Below are positions 7,715 to 15,971 of a DNA stretch of 34,139 bases, piece after piece (positions within the stretch are counted from its first letter, which is position 1; the number at the start of each line of letters is the position of its first letter). Below the pieces are notes generated by a model. It made no database searches and was not told the DNA's origin. It saw nothing but the letters and a program-made list of their open reading frames with translations. The translations under genes and the position numbers were made by a program. Where the stretch lies: the NCBI GenBank assembly GCA_028291345.1, contig JAQGIF010000193.1, positions 1 to 34,139 on the forward strand. Reading direction: 5' to 3'. The stretch comes from Rhodospirillales bacterium. Lineage in GTDB: Bacteria > Pseudomonadota > Alphaproteobacteria > BOG-932 > Roseiterribacteraceae.

Positions 7715-8446
7715 GTGACGAAACCGTCGAAGCCACGCGCCATCACGACGACGGAACTGCTGCAGCCGCCTTTTCCTCTGGCTGTTCCAGTGGAATTCCG
7801 TCACAGCGCCCGTGCGCGGCGACTTACCCTTAGGGTCGATCACGCAAGGGGTCGGGTTGTACTGGTCGCCCCGGCCGCCGTCGCCCGCCGTCAAGCGCTG
7901 GATTTCCTGGCGCGTCATGAAGGCTGGTTGGCCGCGCGGGTGGCGCAGTTGCCGACCGCGCGCGCCTTCGCCGACGGCGCGACGATCCCCCTACTGGGTG
8001 TTCCCCATCTGATCCGCGGCGATGGCGGCCGGCTGCGCGGCCTCGCCGCGCGGGCCGAAGGCACGATCACCATACCCGGGACGCCTGATCACTTAGCGCG
8101 GCGGCTGACCGATTTTCTGAAAGCGGAGGCCAAGCGGGAAATCGGCGAACGGGCCCACCGGAAGGCCGCGCAACTCGGCCGGCCGATCGCCGCCGTCACC
8201 CTGCGCGACACACGATCGCGCTGGGGCAGCTGCAGCGGCAGCGGCAGGCTCGCCTTTTCATGGCGGCTGATCATGGCCCCGGAATTCGTACTCGATTATG
8301 TCGTGGCGCATGAAGTCGCGCATTTGAGCGAGATGAATCACGGCGCGCGCTTTTGGAAGCTCTGCGCTTCGCTGACCGACGCGGATCCCAAGGCAGCGCG
8401 CGCCTGGCTAAAGTGCCATGGCGGCGCACTGCATTCCTACGGCTGA
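7715..8446 (+). CDS. YgjP-family (DUF45) zinc metalloprotein
   Basis: This is a putative zinc-dependent peptidase of the YgjP/WSS1-like family (243 residues from a GTG start at 7715; the Shine-Dalgarno is weak, so the start is uncertain). The zinc site is HEVAHLSEMNHGARFW near residues 203-218, i.e. HExxH followed by a third His. It is preceded by the family motif SRWGSCSGSGRLAFSWRLIMAP. An N-terminal region with RRLTLRVD and a RRQALDFLARHEGWLAARV segment also matches the family. Cellular substrate is unknown. It converges on pspC with only 6 bp between the stop codons. Confidence 0.88.
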   Translation: MTKPSKPRAITTTELLQPPFPLAVPVEFRHSARARRLTLRVDHARGRVVLVAPAAVARRQALDFLARHEGWLAARVAQLPTARAFADGATIPLLGVPHLIRGDGGRLRGLAARAEGTITIPGTPDHLARRLTDFLKAEAKREIGERAHRKAAQLGRPIAAVTLRDTRSRWGSCSGSGRLAFSWRLIMAPEFVLDYVVAHEVAHLSEMNHGARFWKLCASLTDADPKAARAWLKCHGGALHSYG

Positions 8447-8452
8447 CCGGGC

Positions 8453-8866
8453 TTAGAGTTCGCGGAAGCGGGCGCGCAGGACTTCGTCGGGCGAGGTGAC
8501 GCGACGTTCCATGCGGACCAGGCGATCATCCAAGTCGCGGAAGCGGCGAGCCAGCCCGCTGACCGTATCGGCCGGACGGCGGACGACCGAGCGCCAGAAC
8601 GCTTCGTCGTCGGAATCCCTAAACAAGTGAGCCGGCTTGGGCTTCAGCAGCACTGCCAAGACAATGTAGCCGACTAGGACCGGCCCGAAGAAGCCGAAGA
8701 GCGAGAACAGTATGAGCGCAATGCGGACACCACCTGCCCTGACGCCGAAATAGTCAGCCAGCCCAGCACAGACGCCGGCGATCTTGCCATTCGCCGGGTC
8801 GCGGTAGAGACCGGTCGGCCCAGGACCGAACGGCGGCTGTTCCGGTTGAGACTGCTGTTTGGTCAT
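8453..8866 (-). CDS. pspC: Phage shock protein C, full-length copy
   Basis: This inner-membrane protein of the Psp envelope-stress response works with PspB to recruit and relieve PspA. The 137-residue protein has the PspC domain GLYRDPANGKIAGVCAGLADYFGV (about 19-42), a membrane segment (IALILFSLFGFFGPVLVGYIVLAVLL) and a C-terminal amphipathic/coiled region ending VTSPDEVLRARFREL, which is the conserved tail of canonical PspC. It is the last gene of the psp run. Its ATG overlaps the pspB stop by 4 nt (ATGA), implying translational coupling. This copy has the full domain set, in contrast to the short copy at 9091-9333. Confidence 0.94.
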   Translation of the reverse strand: MTKQQSQPEQPPFGPGPTGLYRDPANGKIAGVCAGLADYFGVRAGGVRIALILFSLFGFFGPVLVGYIVLAVLLKPKPAHLFRDSDDEAFWRSVVRRPADTVSGLARRFRDLDDRLVRMERRVTSPDEVLRARFREL

Positions 8867-9087
8867 AATGATGCGTATTTCCTATCGGCCTCAGCGGTGG
8901 TGACCGCCCGTTCCAGATTGGCGACCCGGCTTTCCAGCCGGAGAACCGCGTCACGCAATTCTTCCATCGCCTTGCTGTCGCCTCTGTTCCGCAGGTCGAA
9001 TTCGACATTGGTCCTGTGCCACTTGGTGATGAAGCCGCCGATGATCGCCACCAGAGGAATCACAACCCAGACGAATTCCCAAACCAT
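8863..9087 (-). CDS. pspB: Phage shock protein B, second copy
   Basis: A small inner-membrane protein of 74 residues. It has one N-terminal transmembrane helix (FVWVVIPLVAIIGGFITKW) followed by a cytoplasmic helical segment (MEELRDAVLRLESRVANLERAV) that matches the PspB leucine-zipper region. It starts 3 bp after the upstream short pspC stop and overlaps the following pspC by 4 nt. It is the more canonical of the two PspB copies in this operon. Confidence 0.9.
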   Translation of the reverse strand: MVWEFVWVVIPLVAIIGGFITKWHRTNVEFDLRNRGDSKAMEELRDAVLRLESRVANLERAVTTAEADRKYASL

Positions 9088-9090
9088 CGT

Positions 9091-9333
9091 CTAATACTCC
9101 CGACGCCACTGGCGGCGATATGAGGCGCCGATTACCAGCGGCTTGGCCGGGATCAGGACCGCCAGCACAGCGTAGACGATCGCTGCCAGAACCGGCGTGC
9201 CGGTGAGGGCGAACAGGACGAAGACCAGGCGGATAATCCCGGTGCTGACACCGAAGCGCTCACCCAGGCCGGCCGCGACGCCGGCGATCCAGCCCTTCGA
9301 CGGGTCACGATACAAACCATATCGGTACATCAT
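9091..9333 (-). CDS. Short PspC-domain protein (first copy)
   Basis: This 80-residue protein is essentially the PspC domain alone: YGLYRDPSKGWIAGVAAGLGERFGV, then a hydrophobic helix (LVFVLFALTGTPVLAAIVYAVLAVLI) and a short basic tail. It lacks the C-terminal zipper of the 137-residue copy. I start it at the ATG at 9333, which overlaps the upstream PspB-like stop as ATGA and is preceded by GAGGAA. A longer reading to 9492 would run over the previous gene. The short form probably retains membrane and PspB interaction but not the cytoplasmic signalling tail. Confidence 0.88.
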   Translation of the reverse strand: MMYRYGLYRDPSKGWIAGVAAGLGERFGVSTGIIRLVFVLFALTGTPVLAAIVYAVLAVLIPAKPLVIGASYRRQWRREY

Positions 9334-9551
9334 GATTTCCTCTGAGAGTCTGTTCCGAGCACGCGTTCGAGATTGTCCATCCGCTCCTCCATCCGACGGG
9401 CCGCGTCCCACAAATCGGTAAGCAGCTTCTCGTCCTGCGCCGCCAGACCGCGCGAGGCGCGCCAGCGGGAGCCATAGTGGAGAAACATCCACATCGGCAG
9501 AACGAACGCGACGAAGATTATCCCGATCGCATTGAAATCGATGTCAGACAT
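9330..9551 (-). CDS. PspB-like small membrane protein (first copy)
   Basis: A 73-residue protein with the PspB plan: an N-terminal membrane helix (IGIIFVAFVLPMWMFLHYG) and a charged helix with regularly spaced hydrophobics (LLTDLWDAARRMEERMDNLERVLG). It is more diverged from E. coli PspB than the copy at 8863-9087. It follows pspA by 56 bp and overlaps the short pspC by 4 nt. The pair appears to be an ancient tandem duplication of pspBC with one diverged pair. Confidence 0.85.
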   Translation of the reverse strand: MSDIDFNAIGIIFVAFVLPMWMFLHYGSRWRASRGLAAQDEKLLTDLWDAARRMEERMDNLERVLGTDSQRKS

Positions 9552-9607
9552 CGCCCGTTCCTTGGCTCAAATTTATCGTCATGATCCCTTATCCGCCAAG
9601 TGTAGGT

Positions 9608-10279
9608 TCACCCCGCCGCCTTGGTCGACAGTTTTTCCTTTATCCGCGCCAACTCCTCATCGACCGCATGGTCGGTCTGGAGCGCGGCGATCTCATCCGC
9701 GAGGTTCGGCGCACGGCCATGATCGAACACTTCGACCTTACCCTCGAGATGATCGAGCGAGCGCTCCATCGCCTCCATCCGGCCCAGCGCACCCACGATA
9801 CGGTTGTCATAGGTGACACGGCGGGCCTGCAGACGCGAGGTCGCGGTCTTGTGACGTGAGATCATCAGCGCCTCGCGCTTGCGCGCATCGTCCAGCTTGA
9901 CCTGCAGCCGAGCGATATCTTCGCCCTGCTGTTCGAGGCCGGTGTTGATGTCGTTGAGGTGCTTGGTCTCGTTATCGACCGCCTCGGCGACCCGGGTCTT
10001 GGCGACCAAGGCGGCGCGGGCGAGATCCTCACGCCCTTTCGAGATGGCGAGTTCGGCCTTGGCCTCCCAGTCGTCACGCTCGACCGTGAGCCGGGCGATC
10101 TGACGTTCGGCCTCCTTACGGTCGGCGATGATCCGAACAGCGTCGGACCTGACTTCGACCAGAGTGTCTTCCATCTCCTGGATGATCAGGCGGATGATCT
10201 TTTCCGGATCCTCCGCCTTGTCCAGAAGCGAGTTGATATTCGAGTTCACGATGTCGCTAAGACGCGAGAAAATGCCCAT
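9608..10279 (-). CDS. pspA: Phage shock protein A
   Basis: An ESCRT-III-like peripheral membrane protein that stabilises the inner membrane and inhibits PspF. At 223 residues it matches E. coli PspA (222). It begins MGIFSRLSDIVNSNINSLLDKAEDPEKIIRLIIQEME, with the amphipathic membrane-binding helix first, followed by the long coiled-coil hairpin through about residue 180. It is first in a five-gene operon. A sigma-54 promoter lies about 37 bp upstream of the start codon, and pspF is divergent, which is the classical regulatory layout. Confidence 0.96.
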   Translation of the reverse strand: MGIFSRLSDIVNSNINSLLDKAEDPEKIIRLIIQEMEDTLVEVRSDAVRIIADRKEAERQIARLTVERDDWEAKAELAISKGREDLARAALVAKTRVAEAVDNETKHLNDINTGLEQQGEDIARLQVKLDDARKREALMISRHKTATSRLQARRVTYDNRIVGALGRMEAMERSLDHLEGKVEVFDHGRAPNLADEIAALQTDHAVDEELARIKEKLSTKAAG

Positions 10280-10315
10280 GGCAGGATTCCTAAAATTGAC
10301 CTACGCAGTCTTCAT

Positions 10316-10331
10316 TGCATAGCGCGTGCCA
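10316..10331 (-). promoter_or_regulatory. Sigma-54 promoter of the psp operon
   Basis: The minus strand reads TGGCACGCGCTATGCA: the -24 GG (complement of 10329-10330) and -12 GC (complement of 10317-10318) are separated by exactly 10 nt, and TGGCACG matches the consensus fully. Transcription would start near 10305, giving a short leader before pspA at 10279. The divergent gene encodes PspF, the sigma-54 activator expected to act here. Its upstream binding sites would lie in 10340-10480, but I could not define them. Confidence 0.85.
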
Positions 10332-10507
10332 AGTTTGATTTCTTGCTCGAGGTATCTATTGTGAATGAGGGAAATCGAGAGTTTGCAACAACTTGGCCCT
10401 ATCCGAATTTGTGCAGCGTTGGCGTAGAAGTCCGAGGCCCCATCCAGCCCGCTTTTGCGATATGACATTTTCTCTTAACATCATGAGAGAATCTGCTAAG
10501 CAGCGGC

Positions 10508-11587
10508 ATGGCAATGACTCGTCCCAACCAATCCATGCTGGGCTCGGCATCGGTATTCCTCGATATGCTGGAACAAGTATCGAGTGCGGCGCCGCTGAAC
10601 CGGCCAGTCCTGGTAATCGGCGAACGCGGCACCGGCAAGGAATTGATCTCCGCGCGCCTGCATTATCTATCGCTGCGCTGGGAAAAGCCTCTACTGACAT
10701 TGAATTGTGCGGCTCTGGGGGAATCGTTGCTGGAGGCAGAGCTGTTCGGCCATGAGGCCGGCGCCTTCACCGGCGCGACGCGGCGGCGGGAAGGGTTCTT
10801 CGAGCGCGCCGATGGGGGCACCCTGTTCCTCGATGAGATCGCCTCAGCCTCCATGGCGGTGCAGGAAAAGATTTTGCGCGTCGTGGAATATGGCGAGTTC
10901 CAGCGGCTGGGCGCAAGCGCGACGATCAAGGTGGATGTCCGGCTGGTCGCCGCCACCAATGTCGATCTGCCCAACGAAGCCGCGAACGGAAAATTCCGCG
11001 CCGACCTGCTCGACCGCCTCGCCTTCGACGTGGTGACCGTTCCACCGCTGCGCGAACGGCCCGGCGACATTCTGCTGCTGGCCCGCCATTTCGGGCTGGC
11101 GATGGCGCAGGAGATCAAACTGTCGGTGTTCCCGGGTTTTTCGCCGCGGGCGCAGCGCATTCTCGAAACCCATTCCTGGCCCGGCAACGTCCGCGAGTTG
11201 AAGAATGTGGTCGAGCGCGCGGTCTATCGCGCCGTCGATCCGGATCAGCCGATCGACAAGATCGTCCTCGATCCGTTCGAATCGCCGTTCCGCCCGCGTA
11301 GCGCAGCGCTCAAACCCACCTCACCTGCAGCGCCGGAAAGCAACGCAAGCACGTTCCCGCCGTTGCAGGCCTATGATTTCTTCGCCCATATCGCCGGCAT
11401 CGAACAGGAGGCGCTGAAGATCGCGCTGGTCAATTGCGGCGGCAACCAGAAGCGTACCGCCGCCCATCTGGGGCTTGCCTATCACCAGTTGCGCAATCTG
11501 CTGCGCAAGCACGGAATGGTCGGCAGCGCGACCGCAAATTCGCCGCAAAGCGACGACACGATAGAGGAAGATGACCAAAACGGTTAA
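10508..11587 (+). CDS. pspF: PspF, sigma-54 enhancer-binding activator of the psp operon
   Basis: A bacterial enhancer-binding protein that remodels sigma-54 holoenzyme at the psp promoter and is held inactive by PspA. The 359-residue protein has no N-terminal receiver domain, as in PspF. It has Walker A GERGTGKE (38-45), the sigma-54 contact loop GAFTGA (85-90), Walker B GGTLFLDE, an arginine-finger region (FRADLLDRLAF), and WPGNVRELKN. The C-terminal Fis-like helix-turn-helix lies in CGGNQKRTAAHLGLAYHQLRNLLRKHG. It is somewhat longer than E. coli PspF (325) because of a linker before the HTH. Start may be 10508 or the Met two codons later. A penicillin-binding protein gene follows after 9 bp. 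Confidence 0.94.
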   Translation: MAMTRPNQSMLGSASVFLDMLEQVSSAAPLNRPVLVIGERGTGKELISARLHYLSLRWEKPLLTLNCAALGESLLEAELFGHEAGAFTGATRRREGFFERADGGTLFLDEIASASMAVQEKILRVVEYGEFQRLGASATIKVDVRLVAATNVDLPNEAANGKFRADLLDRLAFDVVTVPPLRERPGDILLLARHFGLAMAQEIKLSVFPGFSPRAQRILETHSWPGNVRELKNVVERAVYRAVDPDQPIDKIVLDPFESPFRPRSAALKPTSPAAPESNASTFPPLQAYDFFAHIAGIEQEALKIALVNCGGNQKRTAAHLGLAYHQLRNLLRKHGMVGSATANSPQSDDTIEEDDQNG

Positions 11588-11596
11588 GTCAGCAAG

Positions 11597-13576
11597 ATGA
11601 TCGAAGAAGATGAGTCGGGATCTTACGAGTCGCACCCGATCCAGCGCCACGCGCGCCGGTGGAGCGGTTGGCGCTTCATCGGCAAATGGCTGATCGTCGC
11701 TGTGATCTGGGGCGTCGCTGGGCTGGGCATATTGCTGGCCATCTACGCGTCCGACCTGCCGGACGTGCATCAGGTCGCGGGGTTGAAAAAACGCCCGGGC
11801 GTCACCCTTCTGGCGGCCGACGGGTCAGTTCTGACGCAGTCGGGCGATCTGTATGGCAACACGCTGGCGGTGTCGGAACTGCCCCCCAACCTCGTCCATG
11901 CCGTCGTCGCGATCGAGGACCGCCGCTTCTATCATCATTTCGGCGTCGACCCGATCGGTCTCTTGCGGGCTTTTATAACCAACTCGCGGCGCGGCTATGC
12001 CGTGCAGGGCGGATCGTCCCTGACCCAGCAGCTTGCCAAGAACATGTTCCTCACGCCCGAGCGCACATTCAAGCGCAAGCTGCAGGAAGCGCTGCTGGCT
12101 CTGCAGCTGGAGCGCTACTACACCAAGGACCAGATACTGACTGGCTATCTGAACCGTGTTTACCTGGGCGCGGGCGCGTTCGGCATCGATGCCGCCGCCA
12201 AGACTTATTTTGGCAAGCCAGCGACTCAACTGAACTTACAGGAATCGGCGATCATCGCCGGGCTGCTGAAAGCGCCCTCGCGCTATTCCCCGGCGACCGA
12301 TATGGATGCTGCGCTCGCGCGGGCCGAACTGGTGCTGCGGGCGATGCATAATGAGGGCTATATCTCGGATCAGGACATGCTGGCTGCCCTGTCGGCCGGC
12401 GCCCCCGACATGCATCCGCCATCGATTAGTAAGAACGCACATTATATTGCCGATTGGGCGGTTCAGCAGGCCCAAGGCTATATCGGGGCGATCGACCGCG
12501 ACGTCGTCGTGCTGACCACGATCGACCCCAGATTGCAGCGCCTGGCGGAAATTAAAATTGACGACACCTTGTCCGGACCGGCGGTCAAGCTGAAAGCAAG
12601 CCAGGGTGCGCTGGTCGCGATGACGCTGGATGGCGCTGTGCGCGCGATGGTAGGCGGCCGCGATTATGCCGAGAGCCAGTTCAATCGCGCGACCCAGGGC
12701 GAACGGCAGCCCGGCTCGGCCTTTAAGCCCTTCGTCTATCTGGCGGCGCTGGAAAACGGCCTGCGGCCCGACAGCCTAGTCGACGATGCGCCGCTCAGAA
12801 TCGGCACATGGTCGCCGGAGAACTTCGAACCCGGCTTCAAGGGGCAGATACCGGCCCGCGAAGCACTGGCGGAATCGATCAACACAGCCGCCGTCCGGGT
12901 GCTCGACTTCGCCGGCATCGACCATACCCGCTCACTGGCCCGCCGGCTGGGTATCGGGGAACCCATTCCGCGCGACCTGTCGATCGCGCTCGGGACAAGC
13001 GACGTCACGCTACTGGAGCTGACCGGCGCCTATGCCGCCTTCGCCAATGGCGGGACCGGGGTCCTGCCGCACACGATCGAGCGGGTGACGGACAATAGCG
13101 GAAAGGTGTTGTACCAGCGGCACGGGGGCGGCCCGGGACAAGTGGCCAAGCCTGAGCAGGTGGCCGAGCTCAACAGCATGATGATGGATGTCATTGCCTA
13201 TGGCACCGGCAAGGCCGCCAGGCTGGACCGGCCGGCTGCGGGCAAGACCGGCACCAGCCAGGATTATCGCAATGCCTGGTTCATCGGCTTCACGGCCGAT
13301 CTGGTGACCGGCGTATGGTTCGGCAATGACGATAACAGCCCTATGAAAAAGGTAACCGGGGGCACGCTGCCGGCTCATACCTGGCACGAATTCATGATGG
13401 CGGCGAACGCCAACCTGCCGCCACGCGACCTGCCGGCCCTGGCGCATCTGCCGAGCATACCGATGGCTGAAATCGAGCCGCAATCCCCAGCTGAACAGCC
13501 GACCGCCACCGCCCCGCAAGGCCAGGAAGAAGACGGGCTGATCGGACGCTTGCTGAAGAGCATTGCCGGCGGGTAA
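11597..13576 (+). CDS. Class A penicillin-binding protein (PBP1A type), bifunctional transglycosylase/transpeptidase
   Basis: This enzyme polymerises and cross-links peptidoglycan at the periplasmic face of the inner membrane. The 659-residue protein has a cytoplasmic N-terminus, one membrane anchor (about 31-51) and a GT51 domain with the catalytic Glu107 in AIEDRRFYHHFGVD and the motif GGSSLTQQLAKN. The transpeptidase domain has Ser374-xx-Lys377 in GSAFKPF, SIN at 427-429, and KTGT at 550-553. It ends in a proline-rich tail. It is shorter than typical PBP1A (about 750-850), mainly by lacking the OB-type insert. The 9-bp gap behind pspF suggests cotranscription with the stress regulator. Confidence 0.94.
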   Translation: MIEEDESGSYESHPIQRHARRWSGWRFIGKWLIVAVIWGVAGLGILLAIYASDLPDVHQVAGLKKRPGVTLLAADGSVLTQSGDLYGNTLAVSELPPNLVHAVVAIEDRRFYHHFGVDPIGLLRAFITNSRRGYAVQGGSSLTQQLAKNMFLTPERTFKRKLQEALLALQLERYYTKDQILTGYLNRVYLGAGAFGIDAAAKTYFGKPATQLNLQESAIIAGLLKAPSRYSPATDMDAALARAELVLRAMHNEGYISDQDMLAALSAGAPDMHPPSISKNAHYIADWAVQQAQGYIGAIDRDVVVLTTIDPRLQRLAEIKIDDTLSGPAVKLKASQGALVAMTLDGAVRAMVGGRDYAESQFNRATQGERQPGSAFKPFVYLAALENGLRPDSLVDDAPLRIGTWSPENFEPGFKGQIPAREALAESINTAAVRVLDFAGIDHTRSLARRLGIGEPIPRDLSIALGTSDVTLLELTGAYAAFANGGTGVLPHTIERVTDNSGKVLYQRHGGGPGQVAKPEQVAELNSMMMDVIAYGTGKAARLDRPAAGKTGTSQDYRNAWFIGFTADLVTGVWFGNDDNSPMKKVTGGTLPAHTWHEFMMAANANLPPRDLPALAHLPSIPMAEIEPQSPAEQPTATAPQGQEEDGLIGRLLKSIAGG

Positions 13577-13746
13577 ACGTTCGGGGATCGTGAGTCCGAC
13601 CGCGAACACGCCGCACCCGGCAAGCTTTGCGCATGAACAGATCATGCGCGTCATGTGGGGCTCGCGCTCGTCGCGGAGGATCCGACGCGAACCACCGCTT
13701 ATGCGATGCCGCGACGCGAATAACGGCAATCAGGAGGAAATGTCCC

Positions 13747-14049
13747 GTGAAAAAACTGACTGACACCGAACGCAGTTCTGCTCTGTCGCAATTGACCGCC
13801 TGGAAACTTCAGGCAGGGCGCGACGCTATCGAACGCAGCGTCAAGTTCAAGGATTTTAGCGTAGCCTGGGGTTTTATGAGCCGCGTCGCGCTGGCCGCCG
13901 AGGCGATGGATCACCATCCGGAATGGTCGAACGTCTGGAACCGTGTCGATATCGTGCTGTCGACGCATGATGCGGGCGGCCTGACCGAACGGGATGTGGT
14001 GCTGGCCCGCAAGATCGACAGCTTTGCCAGGGACGCCGGCGGCGCCTGA
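13747..14049 (+). CDS. phhB: Pterin-4a-carbinolamine dehydratase
   Basis: The enzyme dehydrates 4a-hydroxytetrahydrobiopterin, recycling the pterin cofactor of aromatic amino acid hydroxylases; it may also act in other pterin or molybdopterin contexts. I use GTG at 13747, which follows AGGAGG by 9 nt; the longer upstream frame has no family similarity. The 100-residue product contains [20 protein letters not shown] and [20 protein letters not shown], the full active-site signature with paired histidines. No phenylalanine hydroxylase gene is next to it. Confidence 0.94.
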   Translation: MKKLTDTERSSALSQLTAWKLQAGRDAIERSVKFKDFSVAWGFMSRVALAAEAMDHHPEWSNVWNRVDIVLSTHDAGGLTERDVVLARKIDSFARDAGGA

Positions 14050-14097
14050 TTCTGTGAAGCACAACCGGCTTACTTATCTTGCGTCAGTAAAGCCTTG

Positions 14098-14122
14098 AGA
14101 ACATTTGCCGAGTTGGGGTGTT
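14098..14122 (+). promoter_or_regulatory. Candidate EcfG-type promoter upstream of the nepR-like gene
   Basis: AGAAC (14098-14102), 16 nt, then TGTT (14119-14122) resembles the alphaproteobacterial general-stress consensus GGAAC-N16/17-CGTT with one mismatch in each half. It is about 84 bp before the nepR-like start. nepR genes are commonly autoregulated by EcfG. The match is imperfect and could be chance. Confidence 0.3.
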
Positions 14123-14205
14123 TCATACAGGACAACCGCGAATAAGCGGTGACGTCACGTCTTCGCTTCGCGGAGCGGTTTCGGATCGGTATCGCCGGAT
14201 AGCAG

Positions 14206-14409
14206 ATGATGGGTATTTTATCGGCCAGTAAAGAGCCTGATGGTCGCGCGGGTGAGTCAGCTGCGAATTTGGATTCGCGTGGCAAACCGAAGTGCGACCC
14301 CGCGTTCGACGGCTGGCTAACCCATCATCTATCGCAGCTTTATGGTCCGGTGGTGCACGAACCTATCCCCGTGGATCTGCTGCGCCTTCTGGAGGAGCGG
14401 CTTAAATAG
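14206..14409 (+). CDS. NepR-like anti-sigma factor of the general stress response
   Basis: NepR binds and inhibits the ECF sigma factor EcfG until phosphorylated PhyR sequesters it. This 67-residue protein has an unstructured polar N-terminus and a C-terminal two-helix region FDGWLTHHLSQLYGPVVHEPIPVDLLRLLEERLK. That region carries the family pattern (helix, L-x-x-x-Y-x-x-V-x-x-EP-(I/V)-P, helix). The start is uncertain because two ATGs are adjacent and no strong Shine-Dalgarno is visible. The usual partners phyR and ecfG are not in the window, so this is an orphan or secondary copy, or the locus is split. It converges with hemA, 18 bp between stops. Confidence 0.75.
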   Translation: MMGILSASKEPDGRAGESAANLDSRGKPKCDPAFDGWLTHHLSQLYGPVVHEPIPVDLLRLLEERLK

Positions 14410-14427
14410 CCGAGTTCGGGATCCGCG

Positions 14428-15639
14428 TCAGGCCGCGCTCCGGCGCATCACTTTGCTCCAGACTTCGGTGAGCGCACCAACCAATTCCTCGATCTCGGTG
14501 TCGCCATGCAGCGGCGTCGGAGTCAGGCGCAGACGCTCGGTGCCGCGCGGAACTGTCGGGTAGTTGATCGGCTGGACATAAATATTGTGCCGGTCCAGCA
14601 GTTCGTCGGTGATTGCTTTGCACAGACGCGGATCGCCGACCAGCACCGGCACGATGTGGCTTTTGGATTTCATCACCGGCAGGCCGGCCTCTTTCAGGGC
14701 CGATTTCAGCTTTGCCGCATGTTCCTGCTGCAATTGTCGTTCGATCGTCGATGTCTTGAGATGACGCACGCTAGCCAGCGCACCGGCGGCGACGACGGGC
14801 GGCATCGAGGTCGTAAAGATGAAGCCGGGCGCGTAGCCGCGTACGAAATCGACCATCGCCGCGGACCCGGCGATATAGCCGCCGACGACGCCAAAAGCCT
14901 TGCCAAGCGTTCCTTCGATAATATCGATCTGTGACGCCAAGCCTTCGCGTTCGGAAATCCCGCCGCCATGTTCACCATACATGCCGACCGCGTGAACCTC
15001 ATCGAGATAGGTCAGGGCGCCATATTGCTTCGCGATGTCGACGATCTGGTCGATCGGCGCGATATCACCATCCATCGAATAGACCGATTCGAATGCGATG
15101 ATCTTGGGCCGACCGGGCTCGCACTCGACGAGCAGCGATTCCAGATGCTGGACGTCATTGTGACGGAACACGCGCCGCTCGGCGCCACTGTTCTTGATGC
15201 CGTTGATCATCGAGGCATGATTGTCGGCATCCGAGAACACGACACATCCGGGTAGAAGCTTCGCGACCGTCCCTAATGTCGCCTCATTCGAGACATAGCC
15301 GGAGGTGAACAGCAAAGCCGCTTCCTTGCCATGAAGGCTGGCCAATTCCCGTTCGAGCTCAACGTGATAAATCGTGTTGCCCGAGATATTGCGCGTCCCG
15401 CCGGCGCCGGCACCGCTGCGGTCAAGCGCCTCGTGCATCGCATCAAGTACGACGGGGTGATGACCCATCGCCAGATAGTCGTTGCTGCACCAAATGGTGA
15501 CTTCGCGCTCCGTGCCATTCCGGTGGAGTTTGGCCTTGGGGAAAATTCCAACACGGCGTTCCAAGTCCGCGAAGACGCGATAACGCCCTTCATCCCGCAG
15601 AGCCGAAACCCTTTCGGAAAAGAAACTCTCGTAATCCAT
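14428..15639 (-). CDS. hemA: 5-aminolevulinate synthase
   Basis: This PLP enzyme condenses glycine with succinyl-CoA to form 5-aminolevulinate, the first step of the alphaproteobacterial (C4) tetrapyrrole pathway. The 403-residue protein has the conserved N-terminus [23 protein letters not shown], the SNDYLAMG and [12 protein letters not shown] loops, [12 protein letters not shown], and the Schiff-base Lys247 in GTLGKAFG. It is preceded by a G-rich Shine-Dalgarno region. In Rhodobacter hemA is under RegA/PrrA and FnrL control; no clear FNR box is visible here, so regulation by the regBA system in this window is speculative. Confidence 0.96.
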   Translation of the reverse strand: MDYESFFSERVSALRDEGRYRVFADLERRVGIFPKAKLHRNGTEREVTIWCSNDYLAMGHHPVVLDAMHEALDRSGAGAGGTRNISGNTIYHVELERELASLHGKEAALLFTSGYVSNEATLGTVAKLLPGCVVFSDADNHASMINGIKNSGAERRVFRHNDVQHLESLLVECEPGRPKIIAFESVYSMDGDIAPIDQIVDIAKQYGALTYLDEVHAVGMYGEHGGGISEREGLASQIDIIEGTLGKAFGVVGGYIAGSAAMVDFVRGYAPGFIFTTSMPPVVAAGALASVRHLKTSTIERQLQQEHAAKLKSALKEAGLPVMKSKSHIVPVLVGDPRLCKAITDELLDRHNIYVQPINYPTVPRGTERLRLTPTPLHGDTEIEELVGALTEVWSKVMRRSAA

Positions 15640-15971
15640 GAGATGCCCGGACCTTCCCCTTTTTGAAAGCCGACATCAGTCAACACTTTGTCGCGATGTA
15701 ACGCAACCTTTCTGTGCGCGCCGATGCGCGTGTCAACGTCGCAGGCTGATCGATGCACTCTTTCGGGACGGTGCAGGCCCCACCGTTTTCGTGAAACTTA
15801 ACAAAAGCTTCCGCCCCTGGTGCGGTTCGGCGCGCTGTCCGCGCATTGATGTTTTGCCGTTCGGGACTCAAAAAACTCACTGTAGTTATTGTTAAATATA
15901 GACTTTTATACTGCAATGCTTTGCTTGCGTTGACGGCAATGTCATGCCAGAAGGGCGTTAGGAACTTGTCG
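15640..15971. other. Divergent intergenic region, hemA / secreted protein
   Basis: About 330 bp without a convincing gene. It must hold the hemA promoter (minus) and that of the exported protein (plus). The part at 15875-15915 is AT-rich, with TTGTTA and TATACT elements near 15890-15912, but at a spacing too short for a normal promoter. A small hairpin ACGGTG/CACCGT (15768-15786) followed by TTTC is present with no assigned role. I saw no FNR, Fur or riboswitch signature. Confidence 0.4.

Noticed and set aside
6459-7736. Long minus-strand open frame (425 codons) opposite phaZ
   Set aside because: It is a high-GC antisense shadow of phaZ; the translation has no recognisable domain, while the plus strand has full PhaZ motifs.
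13740-13763. ATG just before the phhB GTG start
   Set aside because: It opens a 7-codon frame that is out of phase with phhB; the GTG at 13747 with AGGAGG nearby fits the family.
14070-14285. Minus-strand 71-codon frame opposite the nepR leader
   Set aside because: No Shine-Dalgarno or family pattern was seen, and it overlaps the better supported nepR-like gene.
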